Below, one piece after another: positions 41,289-50,074 of a DNA stretch of 64,000 nt; within the stretch, counting starts at the first letter, position 1; every line of letters starts with the position of its first letter. Source of the stretch: Solirubrobacter deserti (GTDB taxonomy: Bacteria; Actinomycetota; Thermoleophilia; Solirubrobacterales; Solirubrobacteraceae); NCBI RefSeq assembly GCF_003344625.1, contig NZ_QPKJ02000003.1:744001-808000 (forward strand). Reading direction: 5' to 3'. The notes under the pieces were generated by a model that saw only the letters and a program-made list of their open reading frames with translations, was not told where the DNA came from and searched no databases. Position numbers and translations under genes: made by a program.

Positions 41289-42288
41289 TGAGCGTGTGTT
41301 GCGCCGTGAAGATGTCCTCGACCTCCGCCTCCGCTCGGACACCGGGCTCGCCGACGCGTTGGCGTTCGGCCTGCGCGCCCTGTCGCTGCGCTCCTCCCGC
41401 GGCCTCGTCATCCTGCTCGGCGACCGAGAGGCGCTTCCGCCGGCGGCGATCCGCGAGCTCGTCGACGCCCAGCGGCTGATCGGGCAGGACGGGCGGCGCT
41501 GTGCGCTCGTCATGCCGGATGCCTGCGCCGTCGCGTTCGCCCTCACGCACGGCGCCACACCGCCCTCCGTCGGCACGCACGACGAGGCCCGCGCCCTGCT
41601 CGGCCGCGGCCAGCCCGAAGCCGGTGTGCGCCGCCTCGACGACGGACGCCGCGTGCACATCACGCTCTACAGGGAGCTCGACCTGGCCGGCGTCACAGCC
41701 ATCCGCGCTGAGCTCCGGTCCGCCCTCGCCCACGCCCGCGCCGGTTGCACCTTCGTCTTGGACCTCGCCGGCCTGCTGTTCGCCGACGCGCACGGCCTCG
41801 AGGCCCTCACCCGCGTCGCGGTCCGCGCGCAACTGGCGGGCGCGACCGTCGAGGTCGTCAACGCCTGCCCCCAGGTCCGTGGCCTGGCCTACCGCCTCGG
41901 CTGGCACGAGCACCTGCCCGGCGTCGGCGAGGGCACCGACGGCGCCGGCCGGCCGACCACCCGCTCCGCGGTCATCGCCACCGATCTGCACGGCACGGTG
42001 TCCTACTGGAACGACGCGGCGGATCGGCTCTACGGCTGGTCGGCCGCCGAGGTCCTCGGCCGCCCCATCACCGAGCTCACGGTCCACCCGACCGACGAGT
42101 CCGCCGCCCAGACGATCATGTCGACGGTCCGCGGCCACGGCGCCTGGGAGGGCCGCTTCTCGGTCCGCCGCCGCAACGCCACCCACTTCGACGCGCGCGT
42201 GCGCAACACGACGATCGAGAACGGGCTGGGGGCGCCGATCGGCCTGGTCGGCTTCTCGACGCCCCTGACGGAGCTCACGCCCGTCTAG
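41275..42288 (+). CDS. STAS and PAS domain regulatory protein
   Basis: 337 residues. About 115-210 form a STAS domain (RRVHITLYRELDLAGVTAI, CTFVLDLAGLLFADAHGLEAL; the usual DSSGL is DAHGL, so the phosphorylatable Ser is missing). About 220-335 form a PAS domain (SAVIATDLHGTVSYWNDAADRLYGWSAAEVLGRPI and a following PAC-like strand). The N-terminal 110 residues may be another STAS or MEDS-like region. It is probably an anti-sigma antagonist-type sensor. The stop shares CTAG with the convergent MaoC gene. It may be fused in frame to the preceding ORF in the true sequence. Confidence 0.7.
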   Translation: MKRGNERVLRREDVLDLRLRSDTGLADALAFGLRALSLRSSRGLVILLGDREALPPAAIRELVDAQRLIGQDGRRCALVMPDACAVAFALTHGATPPSVGTHDEARALLGRGQPEAGVRRLDDGRRVHITLYRELDLAGVTAIRAELRSALAHARAGCTFVLDLAGLLFADAHGLEALTRVAVRAQLAGATVEVVNACPQVRGLAYRLGWHEHLPGVGEGTDGAGRPTTRSAVIATDLHGTVSYWNDAADRLYGWSAAEVLGRPITELTVHPTDESAAQTIMSTVRGHGAWEGRFSVRRRNATHFDARVRNTTIENGLGAPIGLVGFSTPLTELTPV

Positions 42289-43037
42289 ATCGGCGTCAGC
42301 TCACCCTCCAGGTGGCCGTGGACGGCGAACCGGTCCTCGGCCTCACCGAAGGAGACCTTCGAGGGCAGCAGGATCGGCTGCTTGAAGCGCACCTCGACCG
42401 CGAACGCGTCCGGGAGCCGCAGCGAGGCGAGGCAGCGCGCCTTCGTCCACATGCCGTGGGCGATCGCGCGCGGGAACCCCAGGGCCTTGGCGCTGAGCGC
42501 GTGCAGGTGGATCGGGTTGTGGTCGCCGGACACGGACGCGTAGCGGCGGCCGAGGTCGTCCGCGACGCGCCACTGGGCGGTCACGGGCGGCTCCTCGAAG
42601 GCCGGCGGCTTGGGGGCGGACTCGTCGCCGCCGCCGCGCTTGAGGTTCGTGGAGAAGCCCTGCCAGACGAGCTCGTCGCGCACGCGGGCCTCGGTGACGA
42701 AATCGAAGGTGCGGCCGCGGCGGTGCGGCTCGAAGCCCTCCACTCGCGCGGTCAAGGACAGCGGCTCGCCCAGCAGCAACGGGCGCTGCTGCACGATCCG
42801 GTTCGCGATGTGGACGACGCCGACGGCGCTGAAGGGGGCGCGCGCGAGCAGCGTCATGTGCAGCGGGAACGCGAGCACGTGCGGGTAGGTCGGCGGGAGC
42901 TCGTCGCGCAGCGTGAAGCCGCACAGGTGCGCGTAGTCGGCGAGGTGGTCGGCGTCCACCGTGAGCTCGCGCGTGAGCACGTCGCTCGGTAGACCGGAGC
43001 CGCGGCCCGGAAGGGCGGCACGCAGGGTCGTCAGCAT
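42285..43037 (-). CDS. MaoC-like enoyl-CoA hydratase
   Basis: 250 residues in a double hotdog arrangement: residues 1-130 a degenerate N-terminal hotdog, residues 150-250 the active one with YASVSGDHNPIHLHALSAKALGF and AIAHGMWTKA, the (R)-specific hydratase motif with catalytic Asp and His. It hydrates trans-2-enoyl-CoA. ATG 43037 overlaps the reductase stop by one base (TGATG). It is the last gene of a five-gene beta-oxidation operon. Confidence 0.85.
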   Translation of the reverse strand: MLTTLRAALPGRGSGLPSDVLTRELTVDADHLADYAHLCGFTLRDELPPTYPHVLAFPLHMTLLARAPFSAVGVVHIANRIVQQRPLLLGEPLSLTARVEGFEPHRRGRTFDFVTEARVRDELVWQGFSTNLKRGGGDESAPKPPAFEEPPVTAQWRVADDLGRRYASVSGDHNPIHLHALSAKALGFPRAIAHGMWTKARCLASLRLPDAFAVEVRFKQPILLPSKVSFGEAEDRFAVHGHLEGELTPI

Positions 43038-44296
43038 CAGGCCCCCAGCAGCGACTGGCCGCACACGCGGACGACGTTGCGGTCCACGCCCGAGCCCGCG
43101 AGCCACGCGACGGTCTCGGCCACGTCGACCGGCAGCCCGCCCTGGCGCAGCGAGTTCAGGCGGCGCCCCACCTCGCGCACGCCGACCGGCATCGCGGCGG
43201 TCATCTTGGTCTCGATGAACCCGGGCGCGACGGCGTTGATCGTGATGCCGCGGTCGAGCTCGATGTCCGTCACGAGGTCGAGCAGTCCCGCCTTCGACGT
43301 CGCGTAGTTCGTCTGCCCCGCGTTGCCGGCGATCGCGCTGAGCGAGGACACGCAGACGATCCGGCCCTCGTCGCGCAGCACGGGCACCAGCGCCTCGGTG
43401 ATCCGCTCGGGCGCGAGCAGGTTGACCTCCATCAGCGACTGCCAGCGATCCTCGGGCATCTTCGCCAGCGTGCGGTCCTTGGTCACGCCCGCGTTGTGGA
43501 CGAGGATGTCGAGCCCGTCCGCGAAGCGCTCAGCCAGCCGCTCCGGCGCGTCCGGAGTCGTGATGTCCAGCTCGAGCTCCGCGTCGGCCAGGTCCAGGCG
43601 CACCACGTGCGCGCCCTCGCGCTCGAGGACGTCCGCGATCGCCGCGCCGATTCCCCGCGAGCCGCCCGTCACCAGGGCGGTCCGGCCCGCGACCGGCTTG
43701 TGCTTGTTGGTCCCGACACGGATGACCTGGCCGGAGACGTACGCGGACCGGGGCGTGAGCAGGAACTTCAGCGTCGCCCCGATGCGCTCTTCGGCGCCCT
43801 CCTCGACGTGCACCAGGTTCACGGTCACGCCGCGCGGCCCGAGCTCCTTGCCCAGCGAGCGCGTGAAGCCCTCCAGCGCCCGTCGCTCGCCGCCGAGCAC
43901 GACCACACGGCCGGACCGCTGCAGCCGCCCGACGGTCGGATGAAAGAACCGCTGCAGCTCGACGAGCTCCGCGGACGTCGAGATCCCCGTCGCGTCGAAC
44001 ACGAGCGCCTTGAACCGGTGGTCCGCGGGCGCGGCGGGATTGAACACGGCCGCGTCGAGCCCGGCCCGTGCCGCCAGCTCGCGCACCGGGTCGTCCAGCG
44101 CGGTGGCGCTGTCCGCGCGCAACTCGGCCAGCACGCGCGCGGCGGCCTCGGCGAGCCGCCCGGCGCCGCCGAGCAGCACCCGGCCGCCCACCGCGGACGA
44201 CCCGCGGTCGAGCTCCACGGGCTGCGGGAGCCCGATCCGCTTGCCGACCGTCGAGGTGACCGGCATCCGCATCAGCTGCGTGTAGAGATCGGCCAT
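43037..44296 (-). CDS. High-molecular-weight 3-oxoacyl-CoA/ACP reductase (FabG4-like)
   Basis: 419 residues with two SDR folds. The N-terminal one is degenerate. The C-terminal one is complete: TGGSRGIG (210-217), HNAGV, Ser318 (SSLS), Tyr331 and Lys335 (NYATSKAG). This fusion is the hallmark of HMwFabG proteins such as mycobacterial FabG4, which use NAD(H) with CoA thioesters. In this operon it would oxidise 3-hydroxyacyl-CoA. It starts at ATG 44296, 3 nt after the thiolase stop. Confidence 0.88.
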   Translation of the reverse strand: MADLYTQLMRMPVTSTVGKRIGLPQPVELDRGSSAVGGRVLLGGAGRLAEAAARVLAELRADSATALDDPVRELAARAGLDAAVFNPAAPADHRFKALVFDATGISTSAELVELQRFFHPTVGRLQRSGRVVVLGGERRALEGFTRSLGKELGPRGVTVNLVHVEEGAEERIGATLKFLLTPRSAYVSGQVIRVGTNKHKPVAGRTALVTGGSRGIGAAIADVLEREGAHVVRLDLADAELELDITTPDAPERLAERFADGLDILVHNAGVTKDRTLAKMPEDRWQSLMEVNLLAPERITEALVPVLRDEGRIVCVSSLSAIAGNAGQTNYATSKAGLLDLVTDIELDRGITINAVAPGFIETKMTAAMPVGVREVGRRLNSLRQGGLPVDVAETVAWLAGSGVDRNVVRVCGQSLLGA

Positions 44297-44299
44297 CGC

Positions 44300-45571
44300 C
44301 TACTTCTCCAGGATCGCGACGACACCCTGGCCGCCCGCCGCGCAGATCGAGATCACGCCGCGGCCGGAGCCCTTCTCGTTGAGCGCCTTGGCCAGCGCGG
44401 CCACGATCCGCCCGCCCGTCGCGGCGAACGGATGGCCCGCGGCCAGAGACCCACCGTTGACGTTCAACCGATCGTCCGGGATCTCGCCCAGCGGCGCATC
44501 CAGCCCGAGCCGCTCGCGCGCGAACACCGGGTCGCGCCACGCCCGCCGCGTCGCCGCGACCTGCGCCGCGAACGCCTCGTGGATCTCGAAGAGGTCGAAG
44601 TCGTCGAACGCCAGGTCGTTGCGGCCGAGCATCCGCGGCATCGCGTAGGCCGGCGCCATCAGCAGCCCTTCGCCCTTGTGCACGTGGTCGACGGCCGCCG
44701 TCTGCGCGTCCACGAAGTACGCCAGCACCGGCAACCCACGGGCCGCGGCCCACGCCTCGCTCGCCAGCAGCACCGCAGAGGCGCCGTCCGAGAGCGGCGT
44801 CGAGTTGCCCGCGGTCATGGTCCCGTCCTCACCGCCGAACACCGGCTTGAGCTTCGCCAGCTTCTCCACCGACGAATCGGGCCGCAGGTTCTGATCGCGC
44901 TCGAGCCCCAGGTACGGCGTGAGCAGATCGCCGAAGAAGCCACGGTCGTACGCGGCCGCGAGCTTCTGGTGCGAGGCCGCCGCGAGCTCGTCCTGCTCCT
45001 CACGGGTGACGCCCCAGTCGCGCGCCATCACGGCCGTGTGCTCGCCCATGGAGAGCCCGGTGCGCGGCTCGGAGTTCCGCGGGATCTCCGGAACCACCTG
45101 GCCCGGCCGCAGCCGCGTCAAGGTCCGCGCGCGCGAAGGCAGCGACTTCGCGCGGTTGAGGTCGAGCAGCACCTGCCGCAGGTCCTCGTTGACGGCGATC
45201 GGCGCGTCGGACGCGGTGTCCACGCCGCCGGCGATCCCCACGTCGATCTGGCCCAACGCGATCTTGTTCGCGACCGCGATCACGGTCTCCAGCCCCGTGC
45301 CGCACGCCTGCTGGATGTCGTAGGCGGCGGTCTCGGGCGCCAGCTTGGAGCCGAGCACGGCCTCGCGCGTGAGGTCGCGATCGCGCGCGTGCTTGAGCAC
45401 GGCGCCCGCGACCACCTCGTCGACCCGCTCGCCCTCGAGCCCGAAGCGCTCGACGAGCCCGTCCAGCGTCGCGGTGAGCATGTCCTGGTCGGACGCGTGC
45501 GCGTAGGGACCGTTCGCGCGCGCGAACGGGATCCGGTTGCCGCCGACGATGGCGACGCGGCGTGTGTTCAT
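44300..45571 (-). CDS. Acetyl-CoA acyltransferase (thiolase)
   Basis: 423 residues. The nucleophile is Cys90 (IQQACGTGLETV), and NVNGGSLAAGHPFAATGGR and CAAGGQG carry the catalytic His and second Cys. EIHEAFAAQ is the NEAF-equivalent. It cleaves 3-ketoacyl-CoA to acetyl-CoA and a shortened acyl-CoA. ATG 45571 overlaps the TetR stop by 4 nt; the open frame extends 28 codons further into tetR and is shadow. Confidence 0.9.
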   Translation of the reverse strand: MNTRRVAIVGGNRIPFARANGPYAHASDQDMLTATLDGLVERFGLEGERVDEVVAGAVLKHARDRDLTREAVLGSKLAPETAAYDIQQACGTGLETVIAVANKIALGQIDVGIAGGVDTASDAPIAVNEDLRQVLLDLNRAKSLPSRARTLTRLRPGQVVPEIPRNSEPRTGLSMGEHTAVMARDWGVTREEQDELAAASHQKLAAAYDRGFFGDLLTPYLGLERDQNLRPDSSVEKLAKLKPVFGGEDGTMTAGNSTPLSDGASAVLLASEAWAAARGLPVLAYFVDAQTAAVDHVHKGEGLLMAPAYAMPRMLGRNDLAFDDFDLFEIHEAFAAQVAATRRAWRDPVFARERLGLDAPLGEIPDDRLNVNGGSLAAGHPFAATGGRIVAALAKALNEKGSGRGVISICAAGGQGVVAILEK

Positions 45572-46143
45572 CGTGTCCTCTTCAGTCCGGGTTCGATCGT
45601 GCGAATCAGCAGCTCGGCGGTGCGCTCGGCGCTCATCGCGCCCGTGCGCAGCCACCAGCGGCCCAAGGCTTCGGCGGCGCCGAAGATCGCCACCGACAAC
45701 GGCTCCACCGCGCGGCTCTCCGTGCGCGACGCCAGCGCGGCCGTGACCATCGCCTCCATCCCGTCGCGGTACTCGGTCACGCGCGCGGCGATCTCGCCGC
45801 CCGACGGCAGCGAGTCGTCGTGCAGCATCAGCCAGGCGTCGCGGTCCGCGTCCAGGAAGCCGAAGAAGGCGTGGATGCCGTCGCGCAGCGCCTCGGCGGC
45901 GTCGGAGGCGTTCGAGACCGCGGACACGACGTGCTCGGTCAGGGCGTCCGCGGCGGGCTTCATGCAGGCCAGGAACAGCTGTTCCTTGTTGCCGAAGTAG
46001 TTGTAGAGCAGCGGCTTGGTGACGCCGACCGCGGCCGCGACCTGGTCCATCGTCACGGCCGCGTACCCGTGCGCCGCGAACAGCGCACGCGCCTGGTCGA
46101 GCGTCTGCTGCTCCCGCTCGGCGCGGGGCAGACGCGTTCTCAT
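45568..46143 (-). CDS. TetR-family transcriptional regulator of the beta-oxidation operon
   Basis: 191 residues. Residues 10-57 are the HTH: QARALFAAHGYAAVTMDQVAAAVGVTKPLLYNYFGNKEQLF. The all-helical ligand domain follows. It lies inside the operon (ATGA overlaps on both sides) and probably represses the operon until an acyl-CoA binds, as FadR- and KstR-like regulators do. The perfect palindrome at 48055-48072 upstream of the first gene is its likely operator. Confidence 0.85.
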   Translation of the reverse strand: MRTRLPRAEREQQTLDQARALFAAHGYAAVTMDQVAAAVGVTKPLLYNYFGNKEQLFLACMKPAADALTEHVVSAVSNASDAAEALRDGIHAFFGFLDADRDAWLMLHDDSLPSGGEIAARVTEYRDGMEAMVTAALASRTESRAVEPLSVAIFGAAEALGRWWLRTGAMSAERTAELLIRTIEPGLKRTR

Positions 46144-48038
46144 GCCGGAACTTGCTCCTGCTCGTCGGCCACCAAGCGCGCGTCGCCGAGCGCGGTCTCC
46201 GGCACGCCGAACGCGTCGACGAGGTCGCGCACGTGCGGGCGCAGCTCGCCGCACAGCGTGTTGACGGCCTTCACGACGCCCTTCGAACGCGTCGCCGACA
46301 GCCGGCCGTGCTCCTGGAAGTAGCCGCGCTCGGCCTCGATCACCGACAACGCGTAGAGCGTGCACAGCTTGCTCAGCAGCGCGTTGCCCTTCGCCGCCTC
46401 GACGAACGACTCGAGGATCACGAGATCCACCCACGAGCGGGCGACGTCGAGCACGTGGTCCTGCGTGTCCACGAGGACGTCGAACGGGTCGCGCTTGGCG
46501 TCGATGCCGCCCTTCAGCCGCCGCGCCGCGCCGGCGAGCAGGTGCTCGTGGCGCCAGCGGAACAGGTCCAGCTGCGTCTTGTGGGCGAGCAGGTCGGCGT
46601 CGTCGTCGCGGCCGGGGAGCAGCGAGTCGGCAAGCTTGCGCAGCGGCACGCGCTCGCTCAGCACGCTCAGCGCCTGGCCGGCCACGAACTGCGCCATGCC
46701 GAGCTTGTCGAGCTCCCCGAACGCGTCCTTGTAGTCCGTGAGCAGGTTCTTGGCCGCGAGCTGCAGCAGGATCGTGTTGTCGCCCTCGAAGGTCGTGAAC
46801 ACGTCCGTGTCGGCCTTCAGCGACGCGAAGCGGCTGGAGCGCAGATAGCCCGCGCCGCCGCACGCCTCGCGGCAGCCCTGGATCGTGTCCGTCGCGTGCC
46901 AGGTCGCGATCGCCTTCACGCCCGCGGCCAGCGTCTCCAGCTCACGGCGCTCGCGCTCGGGCGCGTCCTCGTTGGTGAACACCGCGTGCAGGTCCTCGAC
47001 CAGGCGCAGCTGCGTGAACGACAGCGCGTACGTCTTGGCCAGCGGCACCAGCAGGCGCCGCTGGTGCGTGCGGTAGTCCATCAGCAGCGCTTCCTCGTCG
47101 CCGCCGGGCGGGCCGAACTGGCGCCGCTCCAGCGCGCGCCGGACCGCGATCGTCAGCGCGACCTTGGACGCGCTGATGGACGCGCCGCCGACGCTGATGC
47201 GGCCCTGAATCAGGGTCCCGAGCATCGTGAAGAAGCGCCGGGTCGGGTTCTCGATCGGGCTGAAGTAGGTGCCGTCCGCGTGCACCTGCGCGAGCTTGTC
47301 GAGCAGGTTCTCGCGCGGGACGCGGACGTTGTCGAACCACAGGCGGCCGTTGTCGACGCCGTTGAGGCCGAGCTTGGCGCCGCAGTCCTCGATCCGCACG
47401 CCGTCGCACGGCTCGCCGTCCTCGTCACGGATGGGGACGAGCAGCGCGTGCACGCCGCGCTCCTCGCCGCCGGTGATCAGCTGTGCGAAGACGACCGCCA
47501 GCCGGCCGTCGCGGGCGGCGTTGCCGATGTAGTCCTTGCGCGCGTCGTCGTCGGGCGTGTTGACGACGAACTCCTGCGTCTGCGGATCGTAGGTCGCGGT
47601 CGTGCGCAGCGCCTGCACGTTGGAGCCGTGGCCGGTCTCCGTCATCGCGTAGCACCCGGGCAGGTCCATCGCGCCGACGTCGCGTAGGTAGCGCGCGTGG
47701 TGCTTCTCGGTGCCGAGGTGCAGGATCGCGCCGCCGAACAGGCCGAACTGGACGCCGCACTTGACCAGCAGGGACAGGTCGCCCATCGCGAGCGTCTCGA
47801 ACGCGGTCACACCCGCACCCGGATCGTTCTTGCCGCCGTACTCGACGGGATAGCCGATCGCGGTGTCGCCCTCGGACGCGAGCTCCTTGGTCCACTCGAG
47901 CACGCGAGCGCGGTGTTCCTCGATCGGCAGGTCGTCGGCGGGTTCGTTGCCCGGCTGCGACAGCCACCACCGCACCCGCTCGCGGGTCGCCGTGTGGGGG
48001 CCGTCGAGCAGGGCGCGCAGGGTTTCGGCGGTGCTCAT
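46140..48038 (-). CDS. Acyl-CoA dehydrogenase/oxidase-like flavoprotein
   Basis: 632 residues, the long acyl-CoA oxidase-like type. CYAMTETGHGSNVQAL (FAD-binding), RRFFTMLGTLIQGRISVGGAS, ACGGAGYLRSSR and VFTTFEGDNTILLQLAAKNLL (the catalytic glutamate region of acyl-CoA oxidases) are present. A C-terminal 150-residue helical extension is typical of the two-domain oxidases. It starts the beta-oxidation of an acyl-CoA by making the 2-enoyl-CoA. It is the first gene of the operon, about 17 nt downstream of the palindrome. Confidence 0.88.
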   Translation of the reverse strand: MSTAETLRALLDGPHTATRERVRWWLSQPGNEPADDLPIEEHRARVLEWTKELASEGDTAIGYPVEYGGKNDPGAGVTAFETLAMGDLSLLVKCGVQFGLFGGAILHLGTEKHHARYLRDVGAMDLPGCYAMTETGHGSNVQALRTTATYDPQTQEFVVNTPDDDARKDYIGNAARDGRLAVVFAQLITGGEERGVHALLVPIRDEDGEPCDGVRIEDCGAKLGLNGVDNGRLWFDNVRVPRENLLDKLAQVHADGTYFSPIENPTRRFFTMLGTLIQGRISVGGASISASKVALTIAVRRALERRQFGPPGGDEEALLMDYRTHQRRLLVPLAKTYALSFTQLRLVEDLHAVFTNEDAPERERRELETLAAGVKAIATWHATDTIQGCREACGGAGYLRSSRFASLKADTDVFTTFEGDNTILLQLAAKNLLTDYKDAFGELDKLGMAQFVAGQALSVLSERVPLRKLADSLLPGRDDDADLLAHKTQLDLFRWRHEHLLAGAARRLKGGIDAKRDPFDVLVDTQDHVLDVARSWVDLVILESFVEAAKGNALLSKLCTLYALSVIEAERGYFQEHGRLSATRSKGVVKAVNTLCGELRPHVRDLVDAFGVPETALGDARLVADEQEQVPA

Positions 48039-48054
48039 GCCTCTAGGGTTACCC

Positions 48055-48072
48055 GCCTATAAATTTATAGGC
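48055..48072. promoter_or_regulatory. Perfect 18-bp palindrome, probable TetR operator
   Basis: GCCTATAAATTTATAGGC is a perfect inverted repeat, AT-rich in a GC-rich genome, 17 bp upstream of the acyl-CoA dehydrogenase start and overlapping its likely -10 region. The operon encodes its own TetR protein. It could also influence the divergent protease gene. Confidence 0.65.
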
Positions 48073-48144
48073 CGGTATGTGTGCGCACCCGCACATCCTC
48101 GGGATCGCTCAAGTCGCGTCCGGCGGATGCCGAAAGACCTCTTG

Positions 48145-49761
48145 ATGCGCTTCCCGCTCGCCCTCCTTGCGCTGCTTTTGGCCGCACCCGCCACCGCCCA
48201 CGCCGCTGAGGGCGACATCATCGTGACCCGCGAGCCCGGCACGACCGCCGCGGAGGTCCGCCAGGACGCCGACGTCGCGCTCGTCAAGCCGCTCGGCATC
48301 GAGCACACGGAACTGGTCGAGCCGCGCGACGGCGACGTCGCCGGGGCGCTCGCCGAACTGCGCGCCGACGAGGACGTGGTCTTCGCCGAGCCCGACAGCG
48401 TCGTCTCGATCTCGGCGCTCGTCGCCCCGGACGACCTGCTCTTCAGCGCCCTGTGGGGCCTGCGCAACATCTTCGCCGTCGACGTGTGGGCGCGCACCGA
48501 GGGCGCCGACGTGCGCGTCGGCGTCGTCGACACCGGTGTCGACGGCACCCACGAGGACCTCGCCGGCCAGGTCGTCGGCGGCTACGACTTCGTCTCGCGC
48601 GACGCCGTCGCGCAGGACGGGCACGGCCACGGCACGCACGTCGCCGGCACGATCGCCGCGCGCGGCCGCAACGGCCTCGGCGTGATCGGCGTCGCTCCGG
48701 CGGCCAAGATCGTCCCGCTGCGCGCGCTCGGCAACGACGGCAACGGCTACATGAGCGACATCGCCGCCGCGTTCGACTACGCGGGCGACCAGGGCCTGAA
48801 GATCGTCAACGCGTCGCTCGGCGGCGGCTACGCGCGCGTGCTGGAGACCGTGATCGGGTCGCACCCGAACACCCTCTACGTCGTCGCGGCCGGCAACGCG
48901 GGCCAGGACAACGACAATCGCACCACCGCGAGCTACCCGTGCGCGCTGCCGCAGGCGAACATCGTCTGCGTGGCGGCCAACGACAGCCGCGACCGGATCG
49001 CCTCCTTCTCCAACTACGGCGCGCAGACCGTCGACATCGCCGCCCCCGGCGTGGGCGTGCGCTCGACCGTGCCGGGCAACCGCTACGAGTCGATGAACGG
49101 CACCTCGATGGCTTCGCCCCACGTCGCCGGCGCAGCCGCGCTGGCGCTCGCCGCCAACCCGTCGGCGACGGCCGCCCAGCTCAAGTGGGCGCTCCTGGGC
49201 TCGGTCGACGCCGCTCCCTCCTTCACCGGCAAGTCGCTGACCGCGGGCCGCCTCAACGCGCCGGCCGCGGTCGCCGCGATCACCGGCACGCTGCCCACCG
49301 CGCCGGCGACGGTCGCGCCCGTGGCGCCGCCGGCCGAGCCCGCTCCGTCCGAAGCCGTTCCGACGCCCGAGGCCCCCGTCTCCCCGGCGCCCGAGACACC
49401 CGTCGCTCCGGCGGACCCGGCGCCGGCCGCGCCCGCTCCGCCCGCGAGCCCGGGCGCCGACGCGCCGCCCGTCACGATGGCGCCGCGGCTGAGCGGACTC
49501 GCGGTCGCCGGCACGCTCAAGCGCGCCAGCGGCAGGCTGCGCGTGTCGTTCCAGCTCAACCTGCCCGCCACGGTGCGCTTCACCGTCACGGCCAAGGGCA
49601 AGCGCGTCGCCACCTGGACGCGCAAGGGCCAGGGCGGCGGCAACCACTTCACGCTCACGCGCCGGCTGCCGACCGGCAAGACCCTCAAGCGCGGCAGCTA
49701 CAAGCTGGCGGTGTCGCTCAGCGCAACCGCGCAGGCGTCCGCTTCGCTCCGCGTCCGGTGA
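48145..49761 (+). CDS. Secreted subtilisin-family (S8) serine protease
   Basis: 538 residues. A signal peptide (cleaved near residue 20, TAHAA) is followed by an inhibitor-like prodomain (about 22-90) and the peptidase with Asp129 (VGVVDTG), His162 (HGHGTHVAG) and Ser321 (NGTSMASPHVAG). A Pro/Ala/Glu-rich linker (about 390-450) leads to a C-terminal beta-rich domain of about 85 residues (TVRFTVTAKGKRVATW) shared in style with other secreted proteins of this window. ATG 48127, six codons earlier, is a possible start, but ATG 48145 gives the better signal peptide. Confidence 0.9.
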   Translation: MRFPLALLALLLAAPATAHAAEGDIIVTREPGTTAAEVRQDADVALVKPLGIEHTELVEPRDGDVAGALAELRADEDVVFAEPDSVVSISALVAPDDLLFSALWGLRNIFAVDVWARTEGADVRVGVVDTGVDGTHEDLAGQVVGGYDFVSRDAVAQDGHGHGTHVAGTIAARGRNGLGVIGVAPAAKIVPLRALGNDGNGYMSDIAAAFDYAGDQGLKIVNASLGGGYARVLETVIGSHPNTLYVVAAGNAGQDNDNRTTASYPCALPQANIVCVAANDSRDRIASFSNYGAQTVDIAAPGVGVRSTVPGNRYESMNGTSMASPHVAGAAALALAANPSATAAQLKWALLGSVDAAPSFTGKSLTAGRLNAPAAVAAITGTLPTAPATVAPVAPPAEPAPSEAVPTPEAPVSPAPETPVAPADPAPAAPAPPASPGADAPPVTMAPRLSGLAVAGTLKRASGRLRVSFQLNLPATVRFTVTAKGKRVATWTRKGQGGGNHFTLTRRLPTGKTLKRGSYKLAVSLSATAQASASLRVR

Positions 49762-50014
49762 TCCGGCGCGGCAGCGGGACCGGGGACAGCCTGTCCGCGG
49801 CCGCGCCGGCGAACGCCCGGGGCTCGAGCTTGCCCGCCAGCCCGATCAGCTCGTGCCGTTCGGCGGGCGTGAGCTTGTGCGCGCGCCGCACCAGCTGAGC
49901 AGCGCGGCGGCGCTCGGGAGGAGTGAGCGCGCCAAGATGACGGCGGGCGAGCAGCGCGAGCTGCAGGATCGCGATGACCTTGAACAGCGGCAGGCGGCGG
50001 ACGAGGCTGAGCAT
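49718..50014 (-). CDS. 98-residue basic protein of unknown function
   Basis: After a short hydrophobic start (FKVIAILQLALLARRHLGAL), the protein is helical and very basic (PPERRRAAQLVRRAHKLTPAERHELIGLAGKL), ending in Arg/Pro-rich sequence. I do not recognise the family. Support for the gene is the TAGCCT box 8 nt before ATG 50014, the spacing used by leaderless genes here. It overlaps the convergent subtilase gene by 44 bp and is divergent from the GGDEF gene. Confidence 0.55.
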   Translation of the reverse strand: MLSLVRRLPLFKVIAILQLALLARRHLGALTPPERRRAAQLVRRAHKLTPAERHELIGLAGKLEPRAFAGAAADRLSPVPLPRRITGRGAKRTPARLR

Positions 50015-50022
50015 CGAGGCCG

Positions 50023-50028
50023 AGGCTA
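50023..50028 (-). promoter_or_regulatory. -10 element of the 98-residue protein gene
   Basis: The minus strand reads TAGCCT, 8 nt before ATG 50014; no ribosome binding site. Confidence 0.45.
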
Positions 50029-50074
50029 CCCAGCTCAAGTACGCCGCAGCCAAGCCGATCACCCGGAAGGCTCC

